64,000 bases of DNA, from contig NZ_KB849655.1 of assembly GCF_000368765.1 (NCBI RefSeq), positions 125,484 to 189,483 of the forward strand. Reading direction: 5' to 3'. Positions 1 to 8,589 of this stretch are shown in pieces (position 1 is the first letter of the stretch; every line of letters begins with the position of its first letter). The notes beneath the pieces are model-generated. The model did no database searches. It was not told where the DNA came from and saw only the letters and a program-made list of their open reading frames with translations. This DNA is from Acinetobacter junii CIP 64.5. Its GTDB lineage: Bacteria; Pseudomonadota; Gammaproteobacteria; Pseudomonadales; Moraxellaceae. The position numbers and the translations under genes are program-made.

Positions 1-64
1 TTGAACATTCACTATAGCTATAGTCGGCAAATGATGGACATATTAAAAAGAAGGCAAGTATACA

Positions 65-1072
65 ATGATTTTGGTGACAGGTGGTTTAGGCTTTATTGGT
101 TCCCACATTGCCTTGAGTTTATTGGCTCGAGGTCATGAGATCGTCATTGTTGATAACTTAGCTAATTCTACATTGCAAACTTTGGAACGCCTAGAGTATA
201 TCTCAGGTATGTATATACCATTTGCCAAGCTCGATGTCCGAAATACACCTGCATTAAATAAAGTCTTTGAACAATACTCAATAGACACTGTTATTCACAC
301 GGCAAGTTTTAAATCTTTAGAAGAATCCGTGTTAAAACCACTTGAATATTATAACGATAATGTCAGTAGTATTATGAGTTTACTCCGTGCGATGCAACGG
401 ATGGGTGTTCGGCAACTAGTTAATATTTCCAGTTTAGCCGTTTATGGTAAATCAGATGATCAATTGATTGAGGATACGGAATTTAATTATACCTATTCAA
501 ATCCTTATATCCGTTCGCAACAAATGGTTGAAGACATCATCGCTGATACTTACAAAGTCGACCATGATTGGAAAATGGTAAATCTAAGATTGTCTAATAT
601 TGTTGGTGCATTTGAACATGGGGTTTTAGGGGAATACGTTCCGCAATTGCCCAAAAATATCGTACCACTCGCTTTGCAGGTTGCCGCGATGCAAAGAGAG
701 TGCATTGAACTCCAAAATCAGGCAAATACTACTGATGGTACTGTTGAGCGAAGCTTTTTACATGTATTGGATGCTTGTGATGCTGTATTAGCATCTTTAC
801 ATTGGTTATCAACTCAACAAGGATGTTTAGAGAGTTTTAATATCGCCCATAATGATTTAACTTCAATAAGCAAATTAATTGAAGAAATTAGTAAAGTAAC
901 CAAAATGGAGATACGCGTGCAGCCGGCTGTTTATCAACATGAGGAGCTTAGTCAGCTTGGGGCGAATATCGATAAGGCTGCGAAAATATTGAATTGGACT
1001 CCTAAGCGTTCTTTAACCCAGATGATTGAGGATGAATGGAGATTTTATCTCAATATTTTGAAGGGTAACTAA
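65..1072 (+). CDS. NAD-dependent epimerase/dehydratase, GalE-like
   Basis: This is a 335-residue extended short-chain dehydrogenase/reductase close to UDP-glucose 4-epimerase. The N-terminus carries the NAD-binding glycine motif TGGLGFIG (residues 5-12). GalE-type segments follow: HTASFKSLEES (about 78-88), KPLEYYNDNV and the ISSLAVYG strand (about 121-128). The canonical YxxxK catalytic pair reads Y148-I-R-S-Q152, so the lysine that normally lowers the tyrosine pKa is a glutamine; the DNA codon is CAA. An AAGAAGG-like ribosome site lies just upstream of the ATG. The family normally interconverts UDP-sugars in envelope polysaccharide synthesis. Without the lysine, activity may be altered or lost, so I name the family but not the substrate. 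The left neighbour lies outside the window. Confidence 0.8.
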   Translation: MILVTGGLGFIGSHIALSLLARGHEIVIVDNLANSTLQTLERLEYISGMYIPFAKLDVRNTPALNKVFEQYSIDTVIHTASFKSLEESVLKPLEYYNDNVSSIMSLLRAMQRMGVRQLVNISSLAVYGKSDDQLIEDTEFNYTYSNPYIRSQQMVEDIIADTYKVDHDWKMVNLRLSNIVGAFEHGVLGEYVPQLPKNIVPLALQVAAMQRECIELQNQANTTDGTVERSFLHVLDACDAVLASLHWLSTQQGCLESFNIAHNDLTSISKLIEEISKVTKMEIRVQPAVYQHEELSQLGANIDKAAKILNWTPKRSLTQMIEDEWRFYLNILKGN

Positions 1073-1074
1073 TA

Positions 1075-1093
1075 AATAATGATTCTTATTTAC
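1075..1093. promoter_or_regulatory. Candidate Fur box upstream of fumC
   Basis: The 19 bases match the classical Fur box GATAATGATAATCATTATC at 13 of 19 positions by eye and sit about 100 bases before the fumC start. The reverse strand carries AAGAATCATTATT, which shares its AAGAATCATT core with another candidate at 59044-59062. Iron-free class II fumarase is commonly raised under iron limitation, so the position makes sense. The match is moderate and no experiment supports it here. Confidence 0.35.
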
Positions 1094-1189
1094 ATTTATA
1101 GCTACTTTCATTAGGATAGAAATATAAGCCAAAGCACCATCCGCTCTAGCCCATTTATAAAAGTTTATTGATTGAATTTGAGGTGTTTT

Positions 1190-2584
1190 ATGCAAATGCG
1201 AATTGAACATGACACGATGGGTGAGGTTGCAGTTCCAAACAATGCTTTATGGGGGGCGCAAACTCAAAGAAGTTTGCAAAACTTCAAAATAGGACATGAA
1301 AGATTACCAAGAGCAATGATTCGTGCAATGGGGCTTGTAAAGAAAGCCGCAGCAATAACTAATGCTGAGTTAAAACAACTGCCTCAAGAGTTAAGCCAAT
1401 ATATCGTAGATGCTGCTGAAGAGGTGATTGAAGGCAAGTGGGATGATCAATTTCCACTTGTAGTGTGGCAAACGGGCTCGGGTACGCAAAGTAATATGAA
1501 TTGCAATGAAGTGATTGCAAATATTGCGAATCAGAAGCTTGGTCATGCTTTAGGTGCCCAAAATCCTGTACATCCAAATGATCATGTAAATCGAGCTCAA
1601 TCTACAAATGATTCTTTTCCTACAGCAATTCATGTTGCTGCCGCACTTCAAATTAATGAATTATTAATCCCTGCCGTTGAGAAGTTAAAAGATACTCTGC
1701 ACGCTAAATCACAAGAGTTTAATGACATCGTGAAGATTGGACGTACACATCTACAAGATGCAACGCCGCTTACATTGGGTCAAGAATTTAGTGGGTATGT
1801 CTCACAGCTTGAACATGGACTTAAGCGTTTAAACCAAGCATTAGCTGGTTTGTATGAATTGCCACTTGGTGGAACGGCTGTTGGCACTGGACTGAATGCT
1901 CATCCAGATTATGCAGTTAAAGCAGCTGAACAATTAAGTGGTTTGACGGGACTACCTTTTATAACAGCACCTAATAAGTTTGAAGCATTGGCAGGAAGAG
2001 ATGCTGCCGTATTTGCCTCAGGTGCTCTAAAAACGCTTGCTGTCAGCCTAAATAAGATCGCGAATGATATTCGATGGTTAGCCAGTGGACCACGCTGTGG
2101 TTTTGGGGAGTTGCGGATTCCTGAAAATGAACCTGGCTCTAGCATTATGCCTGGTAAAGTCAATCCAACTCAAAGTGAAGCTATGACGATGGTTGTTGCT
2201 CAAGTGTTAGGGAATGATACGACGATCAATGTCGCAGGTGCATCGGGTAATTTTGAGCTAAATGTTTTTATGCCTGTGATTGCCTATAATCTTTTACAAT
2301 CTATTCAATTGCTTGGCGATGCTTGTAATAGTTTTAACGATCATTGTGCAATAGGAATTGAACCAAATCGAGAAAAAATTGATTATTTCTTGCATAATTC
2401 ATTAATGTTAGTCACAGCACTTAATCCTGTGATTGGTTATGAAAATTCAGCCAAAGTAGCTAAAACAGCATATAAAGAAAATAAAACCCTTAAGCAGGTG
2501 GCTGTAGAACTTGGTTTAATCTCCGAAGCGCAATTTGATGAGGTGGTTAAGCCAGAAAATATGGTCTCTCCAAACACTAAATAA
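1190..2584 (+). CDS. fumC: Class II fumarate hydratase
   Basis: This protein of about 464 residues is the iron-independent fumarase that interconverts fumarate and L-malate in the TCA cycle as a cytoplasmic homotetramer. The superfamily signature [11 protein letters not shown] begins at residue 316, placing the catalytic serine of the mobile loop at about 318 as in Escherichia coli Fum[11 protein letters not shown] supplies the active-site histidine at about residue 187. I place the start at the ATG at 1190 because GAGGTG lies just upstream. A TTG six codons earlier is in frame but lacks a ribosome site. The coding end is followed by an intrinsic terminator. A Fur-like site upstream suggests induction in low iron. 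Confidence 0.97.
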   Translation: MQMRIEHDTMGEVAVPNNALWGAQTQRSLQNFKIGHERLPRAMIRAMGLVKKAAAITNAELKQLPQELSQYIVDAAEEVIEGKWDDQFPLVVWQTGSGTQSNMNCNEVIANIANQKLGHALGAQNPVHPNDHVNRAQSTNDSFPTAIHVAAALQINELLIPAVEKLKDTLHAKSQEFNDIVKIGRTHLQDATPLTLGQEFSGYVSQLEHGLKRLNQALAGLYELPLGGTAVGTGLNAHPDYAVKAAEQLSGLTGLPFITAPNKFEALAGRDAAVFASGALKTLAVSLNKIANDIRWLASGPRCGFGELRIPENEPGSSIMPGKVNPTQSEAMTMVVAQVLGNDTTINVAGASGNFELNVFMPVIAYNLLQSIQLLGDACNSFNDHCAIGIEPNREKIDYFLHNSLMLVTALNPVIGYENSAKVAKTAYKENKTLKQVAVELGLISEAQFDEVVKPENMVSPNTK

Positions 2585-2604
2585 AGTGCTTTAAATATAT
2601 CAAT

Positions 2605-2637
2605 AAAAAAACCTTTACCTTTGCTGAGGGTTTTTTT
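2605..2637 (+). terminator. Intrinsic terminator after fumC
   Basis: AAAAAAACC (2605-2613) pairs with GGTTTTTTT (2629-2637) around a 15-base loop, ending in a run of seven T. It follows the fumC stop by about 20 bases. Confidence 0.7.
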
Positions 2638-2703
2638 ATGAGTAGTTTTTATAAAGTGAACTGCGTACAATACGCTTTTGATTTATTTGACTGTTGCTTT
2701 GTT

Positions 2704-3195
2704 ATGCTCAAAATATATTTAACAGATACTCAAACCCATATCCAATTTTCAGATATTCCAAATGAAAATCCTGTTAAGTTTCTGTTAAATTTAAAAAAAA
2801 TATTTCCTAGTACAGCCGATTTATTATTGCCTGTACTACCTGAAGACAACAATTTAGAAAACGTAACATGGGAAGCTACATCGAGTGATTTTGATGTATT
2901 TAAAAAGCTTGTTGAAGGTTGGGGGATTATTGAGCTACGCCTAAGTGCAATCACAACATATAAAGATAAGAATTTTGCGAATGATTTAGTGAAGAAAGCG
3001 CAGATCAGACGTAAGCAAATTTCCCAAAAGCATCCTCAGTTATCATTGATTGAGCTTGATTATATTTTAATGCACGAAATCCATGCTTTGATTGATGCTG
3101 AATTAGTAATGATTGGAGAAAAATTTTATTTATCTAAGTTAAGAGAACTTTGGAAAGGAAATTTCTCTGAACAAATTTTGCAATGCAAATTCTAA
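2704..3195 (+). CDS. Hypothetical protein
   Basis: This is a 163-residue soluble protein that I do not recognise. It has no signal peptide or membrane segment. The C-terminal half is helical and basic in places (for example KKAQIRRKQISQK around residues 99-111) and ends CKF. I use the ATG at 2704. An in-frame ATG at 2638 lies directly against the fumC terminator T-run and would place the start inside that terminator; a TACAAT at 2666-2671 could be a -10 element for a transcript starting between the two. The gene stands alone between two terminators, so it is probably monocistronic. The start is uncertain. Confidence 0.6.
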   Translation: MLKIYLTDTQTHIQFSDIPNENPVKFLLNLKKIFPSTADLLLPVLPEDNNLENVTWEATSSDFDVFKKLVEGWGIIELRLSAITTYKDKNFANDLVKKAQIRRKQISQKHPQLSLIELDYILMHEIHALIDAELVMIGEKFYLSKLRELWKGNFSEQILQCKF

Positions 3196-3201
3196 AAATC
3201 T

Positions 3202-3228
3202 AAAGCAGACAAATCGTCTGCTTTTTTT
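3202..3228 (+). terminator. Intrinsic terminator
   Basis: A perfect 9-bp stem, AAAGCAGAC (3202-3210) with GTCTGCTTT (3216-3224), encloses a five-base loop and is followed by T residues. It ends the hypothetical gene at 2704-3195. Confidence 0.9.
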
Positions 3229-3334
3229 ATTCTTGAGCAAATTTAGAGTAGAATAAAGAACGACCTACAAAGAATTACAACATATTCATGTCTGTATTTC
3301 ACTACGGCATATATATTGCTTATAGGGATATAAA

Positions 3335-3560
3335 TATTATTGCGGGAGAGAAGTTCTTCAATGAACTCGCCGAAGGAGCAACGACCCCGGAAACTCTCAG
3401 GCAAAAGGACTGTAATAATATAAATACAATCTGGAGAGCAGTGCTCTTAATGTAGAAACAACACAATTTATTTTCTACACAAAACACTCACCGAAGGGGA
3501 AGGCTTAATGATTAATTGGTAATCATCTGCCGAAACTCTCAGGTACCATGACAGATGGGG
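3335..3560 (+). promoter_or_regulatory. Tandem glycine riboswitch
   Basis: Two consecutive glycine aptamers fill the leader of the downstream oxidoreductase gene. Aptamer 1 (about 3335-3420) has a P1 helix formed by TATTATT (3335-3341) and AATAATA (3414-3420), then GGGAGAG, CGCCGAAGGAGCAA and AAACTCTCAGGCAAAAGGAC. Aptamer 2 (about 3429-3556) starts with CTGGAGAGC, has P1 from ATCTG (3429-3433) with CAGAT (3552-3556), ACCGAAGGGGAAGG and CCGAAACTCTCAGG. Its P2 carries a long extra hairpin, TGTAGAAA (3451-3458) with TTTCTACA (3472-3479), and its P3 arm pairs ATGATTA (3508-3514) with TAATCAT (3520-3526). No strong terminator follows; the AGGAG ribosome site is about 35 bases beyond, so the switch may act on translation, probably as an ON switch. 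The 406-base gap between genes is explained by this element and the terminator before it. Confidence 0.93.
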
Positions 3561-3601
3561 CTATACAAAAAAGGAATGCTTTGCATTTCTAGGAGTTAGC
3601 T

Positions 3602-4846
3602 ATGCCTCATGTTGTTGTTATTGGTGCGGGGATTACGGGTGTAACGTCTGCATATGAATTAATAAAATTAGGTTATCAAGTGACGGTAATTGATCGTCAT
3701 CTATTTCCAGCGATGGAAACCTCTTTTGCGAATGGGGGGCAATTATCCGCTTGTAATGCTGAAGTCTGGAATCAAAAAGCAACCGTGCTAAAGGGCATTA
3801 AATGGATGAGTAAAAAAGATGCACCATTGTTGCTCAATCCTTCTTTCAGTGTGCATAAATATCGTTGGTTGGTCGAATTCTTAACACATATTAAAAACTA
3901 CAAAGCAAATACCATTGAAACAGTGGGTTTAGCACTTATGGCTAGACAACGTCTTTTTGAGGTGGCTGAAAAAGAGAATCTGTCATTTGATCTTGAAAAG
4001 CGTGGCATTTTGCACATGTACCATACAAAAGAAGATTTCGAAATTGCAAAAAAAGTGAATGATATCTTAGTAGAAGGAAAACTTGAGCGTAATGCAATCA
4101 CTCCAGAGGAAATGAGAGCAATAGAGCCTACGTTGACTGGAGATTATTATGGTGGATATTACACAGCTGGAGATGCGACTGGAGATATCCATAAATATTC
4201 AGTAGGCTTAGCACAAAAAACTGAAGAATATGGTGTTAATTATCGCTTTGGATTAGATGTTGTAGACGTAAAATGTTTACAAGACAAAGTGATTATTCAA
4301 TGTAAAAAAAGCTCTGAAAATATGGATGCTGAATCTGAAGCGCGTACTGAAATTGAAGCGGATTTGATTGTTGTGTGTGGTGGTGTGGGAAGTTATCAGT
4401 TAGCAGATATGCTTGGAGATAGCGTTAATGTATACCCAGTGAAAGGATACTCGATCACAGTGCAACTCAAAGATGAACGTAGTGTCAAGAATGCACCTTG
4501 GGTCAGTCTGTTAGATGAAAGTGCAAAAATTGTGACATCACGCTTGGGTGCAGATCGGTTCCGTGTTGCTGGTACAGCTGAATTTAATGGCTATAATCGT
4601 GATATACGTGCTGATCGGATTCAACCATTAATCAATTGGGTTAACCAAAATTTTGATATTTCTACAGAGCATTCAGTACCTTGGGCTGGGTTGCGTCCAA
4701 TGATGCCTAATATGCTGCCTGTCGTTAAGCAAGGTCGACAATCACGTGTTTTCTACAATACGGGACATGGACATTTAGGATGGACATTATCAGCAGCTAC
4801 TGCTGTGATTATTAGTCAAGAAATCTCACAAAAATTTCCAAACTAA
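3602..4846 (+). CDS. DadA-family FAD-dependent D-amino acid dehydrogenase/oxidase
   Basis: This 414-residue flavoenzyme belongs to the DadA/glycine-oxidase (DAO) family. The N-terminal dinucleotide fold reads VVIGAGITGVTSAYEL at residues 4-19. Further family segments are SFANGGQLS (about 41-49), GGYYTAGDATGDIHKY (about 180-195), WAGLRPMMPNMLP (about 361-373) and the C-terminal FAD-contact motif GHGHLGWTLS (about 389-398). The family oxidises D-amino acids or glycine to the 2-oxo acid plus ammonia. The tandem glycine riboswitch in its leader points to glycine, or an amino acid metabolically tied to it, as substrate or signal. AGGAG at 3591-3595 sets the ATG start. A bidirectional terminator ends the gene. 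I leave the symbol blank because Acinetobacter probably has a separate catabolic dadA. Confidence 0.88.
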   Translation: MPHVVVIGAGITGVTSAYELIKLGYQVTVIDRHLFPAMETSFANGGQLSACNAEVWNQKATVLKGIKWMSKKDAPLLLNPSFSVHKYRWLVEFLTHIKNYKANTIETVGLALMARQRLFEVAEKENLSFDLEKRGILHMYHTKEDFEIAKKVNDILVEGKLERNAITPEEMRAIEPTLTGDYYGGYYTAGDATGDIHKYSVGLAQKTEEYGVNYRFGLDVVDVKCLQDKVIIQCKKSSENMDAESEARTEIEADLIVVCGGVGSYQLADMLGDSVNVYPVKGYSITVQLKDERSVKNAPWVSLLDESAKIVTSRLGADRFRVAGTAEFNGYNRDIRADRIQPLINWVNQNFDISTEHSVPWAGLRPMMPNMLPVVKQGRQSRVFYNTGHGHLGWTLSAATAVIISQEISQKFPN

Positions 4847-4850
4847 ATTA

Positions 4851-4883
4851 AAAAATGCCGATGTTTATACATCGGCATTTTTT
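4851..4883. terminator. Bidirectional intrinsic terminator
   Basis: A perfect 14-bp stem (4851-4864 with 4869-4882) around loop TTAT has A and T runs on its two sides. It serves the oxidoreductase gene on the plus strand and the convergent secreted-protein gene on the minus strand. Confidence 0.92.
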
Positions 4884-4894
4884 CATAATTCTTC

Positions 4895-5542
4895 TTAATC
4901 GTATAAACGATATATTCCTGTAAAACGCTCACATCCTTTTTGGTCACTTTTAATAACAAGTAGAGCTTTTTGAAAATCAAACTGATATTGGCATTTCTTT
5001 TCATTATCAATAATTTGATTCTTTTTTTCGGGTGTGCTGTATGCGAGAAGAGATATAGTTTGGGTTTCAATGCGATTGTTTGGATTACGGTAGGCTATAC
5101 CTTCAATTTTTAGCTTATCTTTATCAAGTTGATGAATCTTTAAGTGCACAGGAAGCTCAGACAATCTACCATTCTCAAATTTTAAATAATGTTGCGTGAG
5201 CGTTTGATTCATCGATGTATAAAAGTTCAAATCATCAAAACGCAAATCAAATTGTTGCTGAAAACATGTCTTTGATTTGCATTGTTGAATTTGATTGAGC
5301 CAGAGTTTTTGAGTGTCGTGTAAAAGTTGCAAAGGTGCATCTGTAACAAGATAAGCTGTTAAAAACTTATTATTTAGCTTTTGAACATTATCCGAATGTT
5401 GCTGTAAGCAAATTTTCTTTCCTTGAAATTTGCTATTAGTGCAATCGATAGATTTCGCGTACACAAATGTTGAGCAAAAACAACTCAATGTAATAATGTA
5501 ACCCGTTTTCTTTAATTGATTTCTTACAGTGTTAAACAGCAT
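4895..5542 (-). CDS. Secreted LprI/DUF1311-like protein
   Basis: This protein of about 215 residues has an N-terminal hydrophobic signal segment (TGYIITLSCFCSTFVYA) followed by KSIDC. The next 80 residues follow the spacing of the lysozyme-inhibitor LprI N-terminal family (DUF1311): DC near the start, IC shortly after, a LNNKFLTAY segment, then LWLNQIQQC, TCFQQQFDLRFDDL. This suggests a periplasmic, cysteine-bonded helical domain. The C-terminal half is unrecognised and has two more cysteines. The ATG at 5542 is preferred over a GTG two codons earlier. The gene stands alone, convergent with the riboswitch-controlled oxidoreductase. A role in inhibiting lysozyme is only inferred from the cysteine pattern. 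Confidence 0.6.
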   Translation of the reverse strand: MLFNTVRNQLKKTGYIITLSCFCSTFVYAKSIDCTNSKFQGKKICLQQHSDNVQKLNNKFLTAYLVTDAPLQLLHDTQKLWLNQIQQCKSKTCFQQQFDLRFDDLNFYTSMNQTLTQHYLKFENGRLSELPVHLKIHQLDKDKLKIEGIAYRNPNNRIETQTISLLAYSTPEKKNQIIDNEKKCQYQFDFQKALLVIKSDQKGCERFTGIYRLYD

Positions 5543-5640
5543 AATCACTTATACTTTCAGTCTAATTTGCTCAACGTACTATAGCGAAATAGAAAGCCTG
5601 AATACAAGATTTGTTCGGTATATTGTAAAAGGAAAATCAT

Positions 5641-6132
5641 ATGGTTGCTCAAATTCGTATTGGACAAGGGATCGATGTACATGCGTTTGAAGAAGGTGAC
5701 TTTGTAACTCTAGCAGGTATTAAAATTCCACATACTCAGGGTTTAAAAGCACATTCAGATGGTGACGTTGTATTGCATGCGCTTTGCGATGCGTTATTAG
5801 GTGCATTAGCATTAGGCGATATAGGCCAGCATTTCCCAGATACTGATCCACGATACAAAGGTGCTGATAGTCGAGTTTTGCTCAAGCATGTGTATCAGTT
5901 AATCTTAGATCGAGGTTATCATCTAAATAATGCAGATATTACAGTTGCATGTGAGCGTCCAAAGCTTGCTAAGCATAATTTAGAAATGCGCCAATCTATC
6001 GCGGATGTATTAGATGTGGATGTGACGCAAATTAGTATTAAGGCAACAACAACAGAACAGCTTGGATTTACTGGTCGTCAAGAGGGTATCTTAGCGACAG
6101 CAACAGTTTTAATTTCTCATCAAGTAAAATGA
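5641..6132 (+). CDS. ispF: 2-C-methyl-D-erythritol 2,4-cyclodiphosphate synthase
   Basis: This 163-residue enzyme converts CDP-ME 2-phosphate to the cyclic diphosphate in the MEP isoprenoid pathway. The metal-binding GIDVHAF motif is at residues 10-16 (D12, H14). [31 protein letters not shown] fits the family, and the C-terminal [17 protein letters not shown] is the usual substrate pocket. AAGGAAA precedes the ATG. Another enzyme of this pathway, dxr, lies at 15852-17048. Its 3' end overlaps the convergent gene by 13 bases. Confidence 0.97.
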   Translation: MVAQIRIGQGIDVHAFEEGDFVTLAGIKIPHTQGLKAHSDGDVVLHALCDALLGALALGDIGQHFPDTDPRYKGADSRVLLKHVYQLILDRGYHLNNADITVACERPKLAKHNLEMRQSIADVLDVDVTQISIKATTTEQLGFTGRQEGILATATVLISHQVK

Positions 6133-6644
6133 TTTGTGTTAATCAGTGACTGTTCTAATTCTAATGTTGATTTTCTTCCTTGTAGCTGTAATGAAACACT
6201 GTGAATTAGACCAGTCCAAGTTTCATTAGGTTCCCATACCTGATGAAGTAACTCTTGGGCAGTTGGCATATCCATATTCATATAATACTGACGGTATAAA
6301 TAGATCAAACAACTCGCACGCATATTTTCCGTGCAGTGTAGCCAGACAATTTCATTTTTAACAAGATGGTCGATTAAATCTAAAACAAGTAAGCATTGAT
6401 CAGAGCTTGGAATTTCCCAGTCAATTGGAATGTGTATGTAATTTAGCCCGATATCTAAGCAAATTTGATCTTGGTGATTGAGATGATCTGCAGATTTACT
6501 AGTAGATAAATTAATAACAGTACTGCACCCATATTCTTTAATATGATGAAGTTGATCTATGGTGGGTTGCGCCGAGTTAAATAAGTGCTCATGGACAAAG
6601 GAAAAGTGTGGTACTTGTGATAAAGCTTGTTCTAAGGAAGTCAT
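6120..6644 (-). CDS. Protein-tyrosine-phosphatase-like protein
   Basis: This 174-residue cytoplasmic protein resembles the small DUF442/TIGR01244-type phosphatases. Residues about 39-47 (STVINLSTS) match the strand that opens the fold. The active-site loop reads [11 protein letters not shown] (about 101-111), a C-x4-R arrangement rather than the C-x5-R of classical tyrosine phosphatases; DUF442 proteins also use Cx4R. The substrate is unknown. It runs convergent with ispF and overlaps the end of that gene by 13 bases. No clear terminator lies between them. Confidence 0.65.
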   Translation of the reverse strand: MTSLEQALSQVPHFSFVHEHLFNSAQPTIDQLHHIKEYGCSTVINLSTSKSADHLNHQDQICLDIGLNYIHIPIDWEIPSSDQCLLVLDLIDHLVKNEIVWLHCTENMRASCLIYLYRQYYMNMDMPTAQELLHQVWEPNETWTGLIHSVSLQLQGRKSTLELEQSLINTNHFT

Positions 6645-6746
6645 AATATCTACTATTTAATTAGTTTGCTTCTCAAAATATGAGAAATTTACACTAAAGT
6701 ATTTAATCTAATATACGTCTTTTACTTCAAGTCTTCAATTTTTATC

Positions 6747-6778
6747 AAAAAAAACAGCATCAATTGATGCTGTTTTTT
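6747..6778 (-). terminator. Intrinsic terminator after argF
   Basis: An uninterrupted palindrome, CAGCATCAATTGATGCTG (6755-6772), is flanked by A and T runs. It lies four bases beyond the argF stop and forms a strong stem on the reverse strand. Confidence 0.9.
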
Positions 6779-6781
6779 TAG

Positions 6782-7702
6782 TTAGTCTTTCTTTAAATTT
6801 TCATTAAGCAAGAATTCCATTAATGCTTTTTGTGCGTGCAAACGGTTTTCTGCTTCAGACCAAACCACAGAGTTTTTGTGATCAAGCATATTTTCTGAAA
6901 TCTCTTCGCCACGATGAGCAGGTAAGCAATGCATAAACAAACAGTCTGGATGTGCTAAATCCATGAGTTTTTCATTTACTTGGAAGTCAGCAAATGCTTT
7001 TTCTCTTAATTTTTGTTCTTCTTCTTGCCCCATGCTTGCCCAAACGTCTGTCACGATCAGATCAGCATTCACCGCGGCATCTTCAGCTTTATTGAAAACT
7101 TCAACACAGTCAGCAAATTCAGCTAAAAATTCAGGTTTCGGTTCGTAACCTTCTGGAGATGCAATTTTGAGTTTGAAACCCATCATGTGAGCAGCTTCGA
7201 TATACGAATTACACATGTTATTGCCATCACCAATCCATGCAACTGTTCGACCTTTGATACTACCTCGATGCTCTTCATAAGTTTGCAGATCTGCAAGAAG
7301 TTGGCAAGGGTGATGATCGTCAGTGAGACCGTTGATTACAGGTACAGTAGAATAAGACGCAAAGCGCTCTACGATGTCATGACCGAATGTACGAATCATA
7401 ACGATATCTAGCATGCTTGAAATTACACGAGCTGAATCTTCAATTGGTTCGCCACGACCAAGCTGAGTATCGCGCGGAGATAGGAAAATGGCACTACCAC
7501 CGAATTGGCAAATTCCAGCTTCGAATGAAATACGAGTACGTGTACTTGATTTTTCGAAGATCATTCCCAAAACTTTACCAACAAAAGGCTGGAATACCGT
7601 ATTGCTATGTTGCATGCGTTTAAGTTCATGAGCACGATCTAAAATGCGTTGCAATTCTAAAGAAGACAGGTCTCTTAAAGTCAGGAAATGCCGAAGCGCC
7701 AT
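6782..7702 (-). CDS. argF: Ornithine carbamoyltransferase
   Basis: This protein of about 306 residues makes citrulline from ornithine and carbamoyl phosphate in arginine synthesis. The carbamoyl-phosphate loop [10 protein letters not shown] lies near residues 51-60. [11 protein letters not shown] and the ornithine-binding [12 protein letters not shown] near the C-terminus are diagnostic. The start is the ATG at 7702, with GGGAG placed correctly before it; an in-frame GTG four codons earlier overlaps that ribosome site and is unlikely. A strong terminator follows. Confidence 0.96.
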   Translation of the reverse strand: MALRHFLTLRDLSSLELQRILDRAHELKRMQHSNTVFQPFVGKVLGMIFEKSSTRTRISFEAGICQFGGSAIFLSPRDTQLGRGEPIEDSARVISSMLDIVMIRTFGHDIVERFASYSTVPVINGLTDDHHPCQLLADLQTYEEHRGSIKGRTVAWIGDGNNMCNSYIEAAHMMGFKLKIASPEGYEPKPEFLAEFADCVEVFNKAEDAAVNADLIVTDVWASMGQEEEQKLREKAFADFQVNEKLMDLAHPDCLFMHCLPAHRGEEISENMLDHKNSVVWSEAENRLHAQKALMEFLLNENLKKD

Positions 7703-7815
7703 AATTACTCCCACAATAATTATTGAATAAAAACAATAATTAATTGTTGTTTAATGGGTGGTGAACAAAAAACGAATTGACTACTATACTATACGCTCAA
7801 GAAAAAGCAAAAGAA

Positions 7816-8457
7816 TTAGACTTTTTGATGAGCTTTTAGAAACAAATCAACAGAAAAATCAATATAATCAAATATTTCTTTGTCTTCAGCGGGTACATCT
7901 AGACCCATCAAAATACGCCATTCAACATCCCGAAGAATTCCAAAATACATCGTGGCTGAAAATTGTGGCTTTTCGCAAAAAATTTCACCTGAATGATGAG
8001 CTTGTTCTAGCGCAAGTGATACACTATTTTGAATGTTCATCGGACATTTATTATAAAGATAGTGGGCAAGGTCGGTATTGTTCTGTGATTGCTCAAGAAA
8101 CATACGCATGAATGCAATATTTTTAGGCTGTATGATGTGCTGATAAAATCTTTGCAGCGTTTGTACAAGGTAATTTCTTAAGTTTGTAACATTACAAATG
8201 TATGGTAAGCATATATCTTTGAAGAAGACTTCGCGGCGGTAATCGCAGATCGCAGTGAAAAGCCCTTCTTTATTGCCAAAATACTTATAAATTGATGTTT
8301 TTGAACCGCCGGCATGATGAACAATATCATCTAAAGAAACAGCGTCATAACCGCGTTCTAAGAACAGATCAGTTGCACAAATCAGCAGTGCAAGTCGACG
8401 CTCTTGCCCACGACGAGTTTGAGGTTGTTCACAACTTGGATAACAAAGATCAGTCAT
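7816..8457 (-). CDS. TetR/AcrR family transcriptional regulator
   Basis: This 213-residue regulator has a TetR DNA-binding domain at about residues 18-65. The helix-turn-helix core reads AVSLDDIVHHAGGSKTSIYKYFGNKEGLF. The C-terminal region resembles the AefR-like ligand-binding class. It is a single gene between argF and ntrC on the same strand, with terminators around it, so the context does not reveal its target; its own promoter region at 8458-8555 is the obvious candidate for autorepression. Confidence 0.85.
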   Translation of the reverse strand: MTDLCYPSCEQPQTRRGQERRLALLICATDLFLERGYDAVSLDDIVHHAGGSKTSIYKYFGNKEGLFTAICDYRREVFFKDICLPYICNVTNLRNYLVQTLQRFYQHIIQPKNIAFMRMFLEQSQNNTDLAHYLYNKCPMNIQNSVSLALEQAHHSGEIFCEKPQFSATMYFGILRDVEWRILMGLDVPAEDKEIFDYIDFSVDLFLKAHQKV

Positions 8458-8555
8458 TACTCTGGCTTAGATATAGCGGGATTTTTAATAGTATATCAAA
8501 AACCCTATGTAAAGTATGGTTATGAGCTAGATCAATGTTTCAAAACGTCTCAAAT

Positions 8556-8584
8556 AAAAAGCGAGTCACATTGACTCGCTTTTT
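8556..8584 (-). terminator. Intrinsic terminator after ntrC
   Basis: AAAAAGCGAGTCA (8556-8568) pairs with TGACTCGCTTTTT around a three-base loop, just beyond the ntrC stop on the reverse strand. Confidence 0.9.
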
Positions 8585-8589
8585 ATGGT

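Noticed and set aside
2638..2703. An earlier start for the hypothetical gene after fumC
   Set aside because: The ATG at 2638 touches the terminator T-run and the added 22 residues look like untranslated sequence; the ATG at 2704 is favoured, though not proven.
6120..6132. The 13-base overlap of ispF and the phosphatase-like gene as regulatory antisense
   Set aside because: Short convergent overlaps are common in compact genomes and no structure suggests more.
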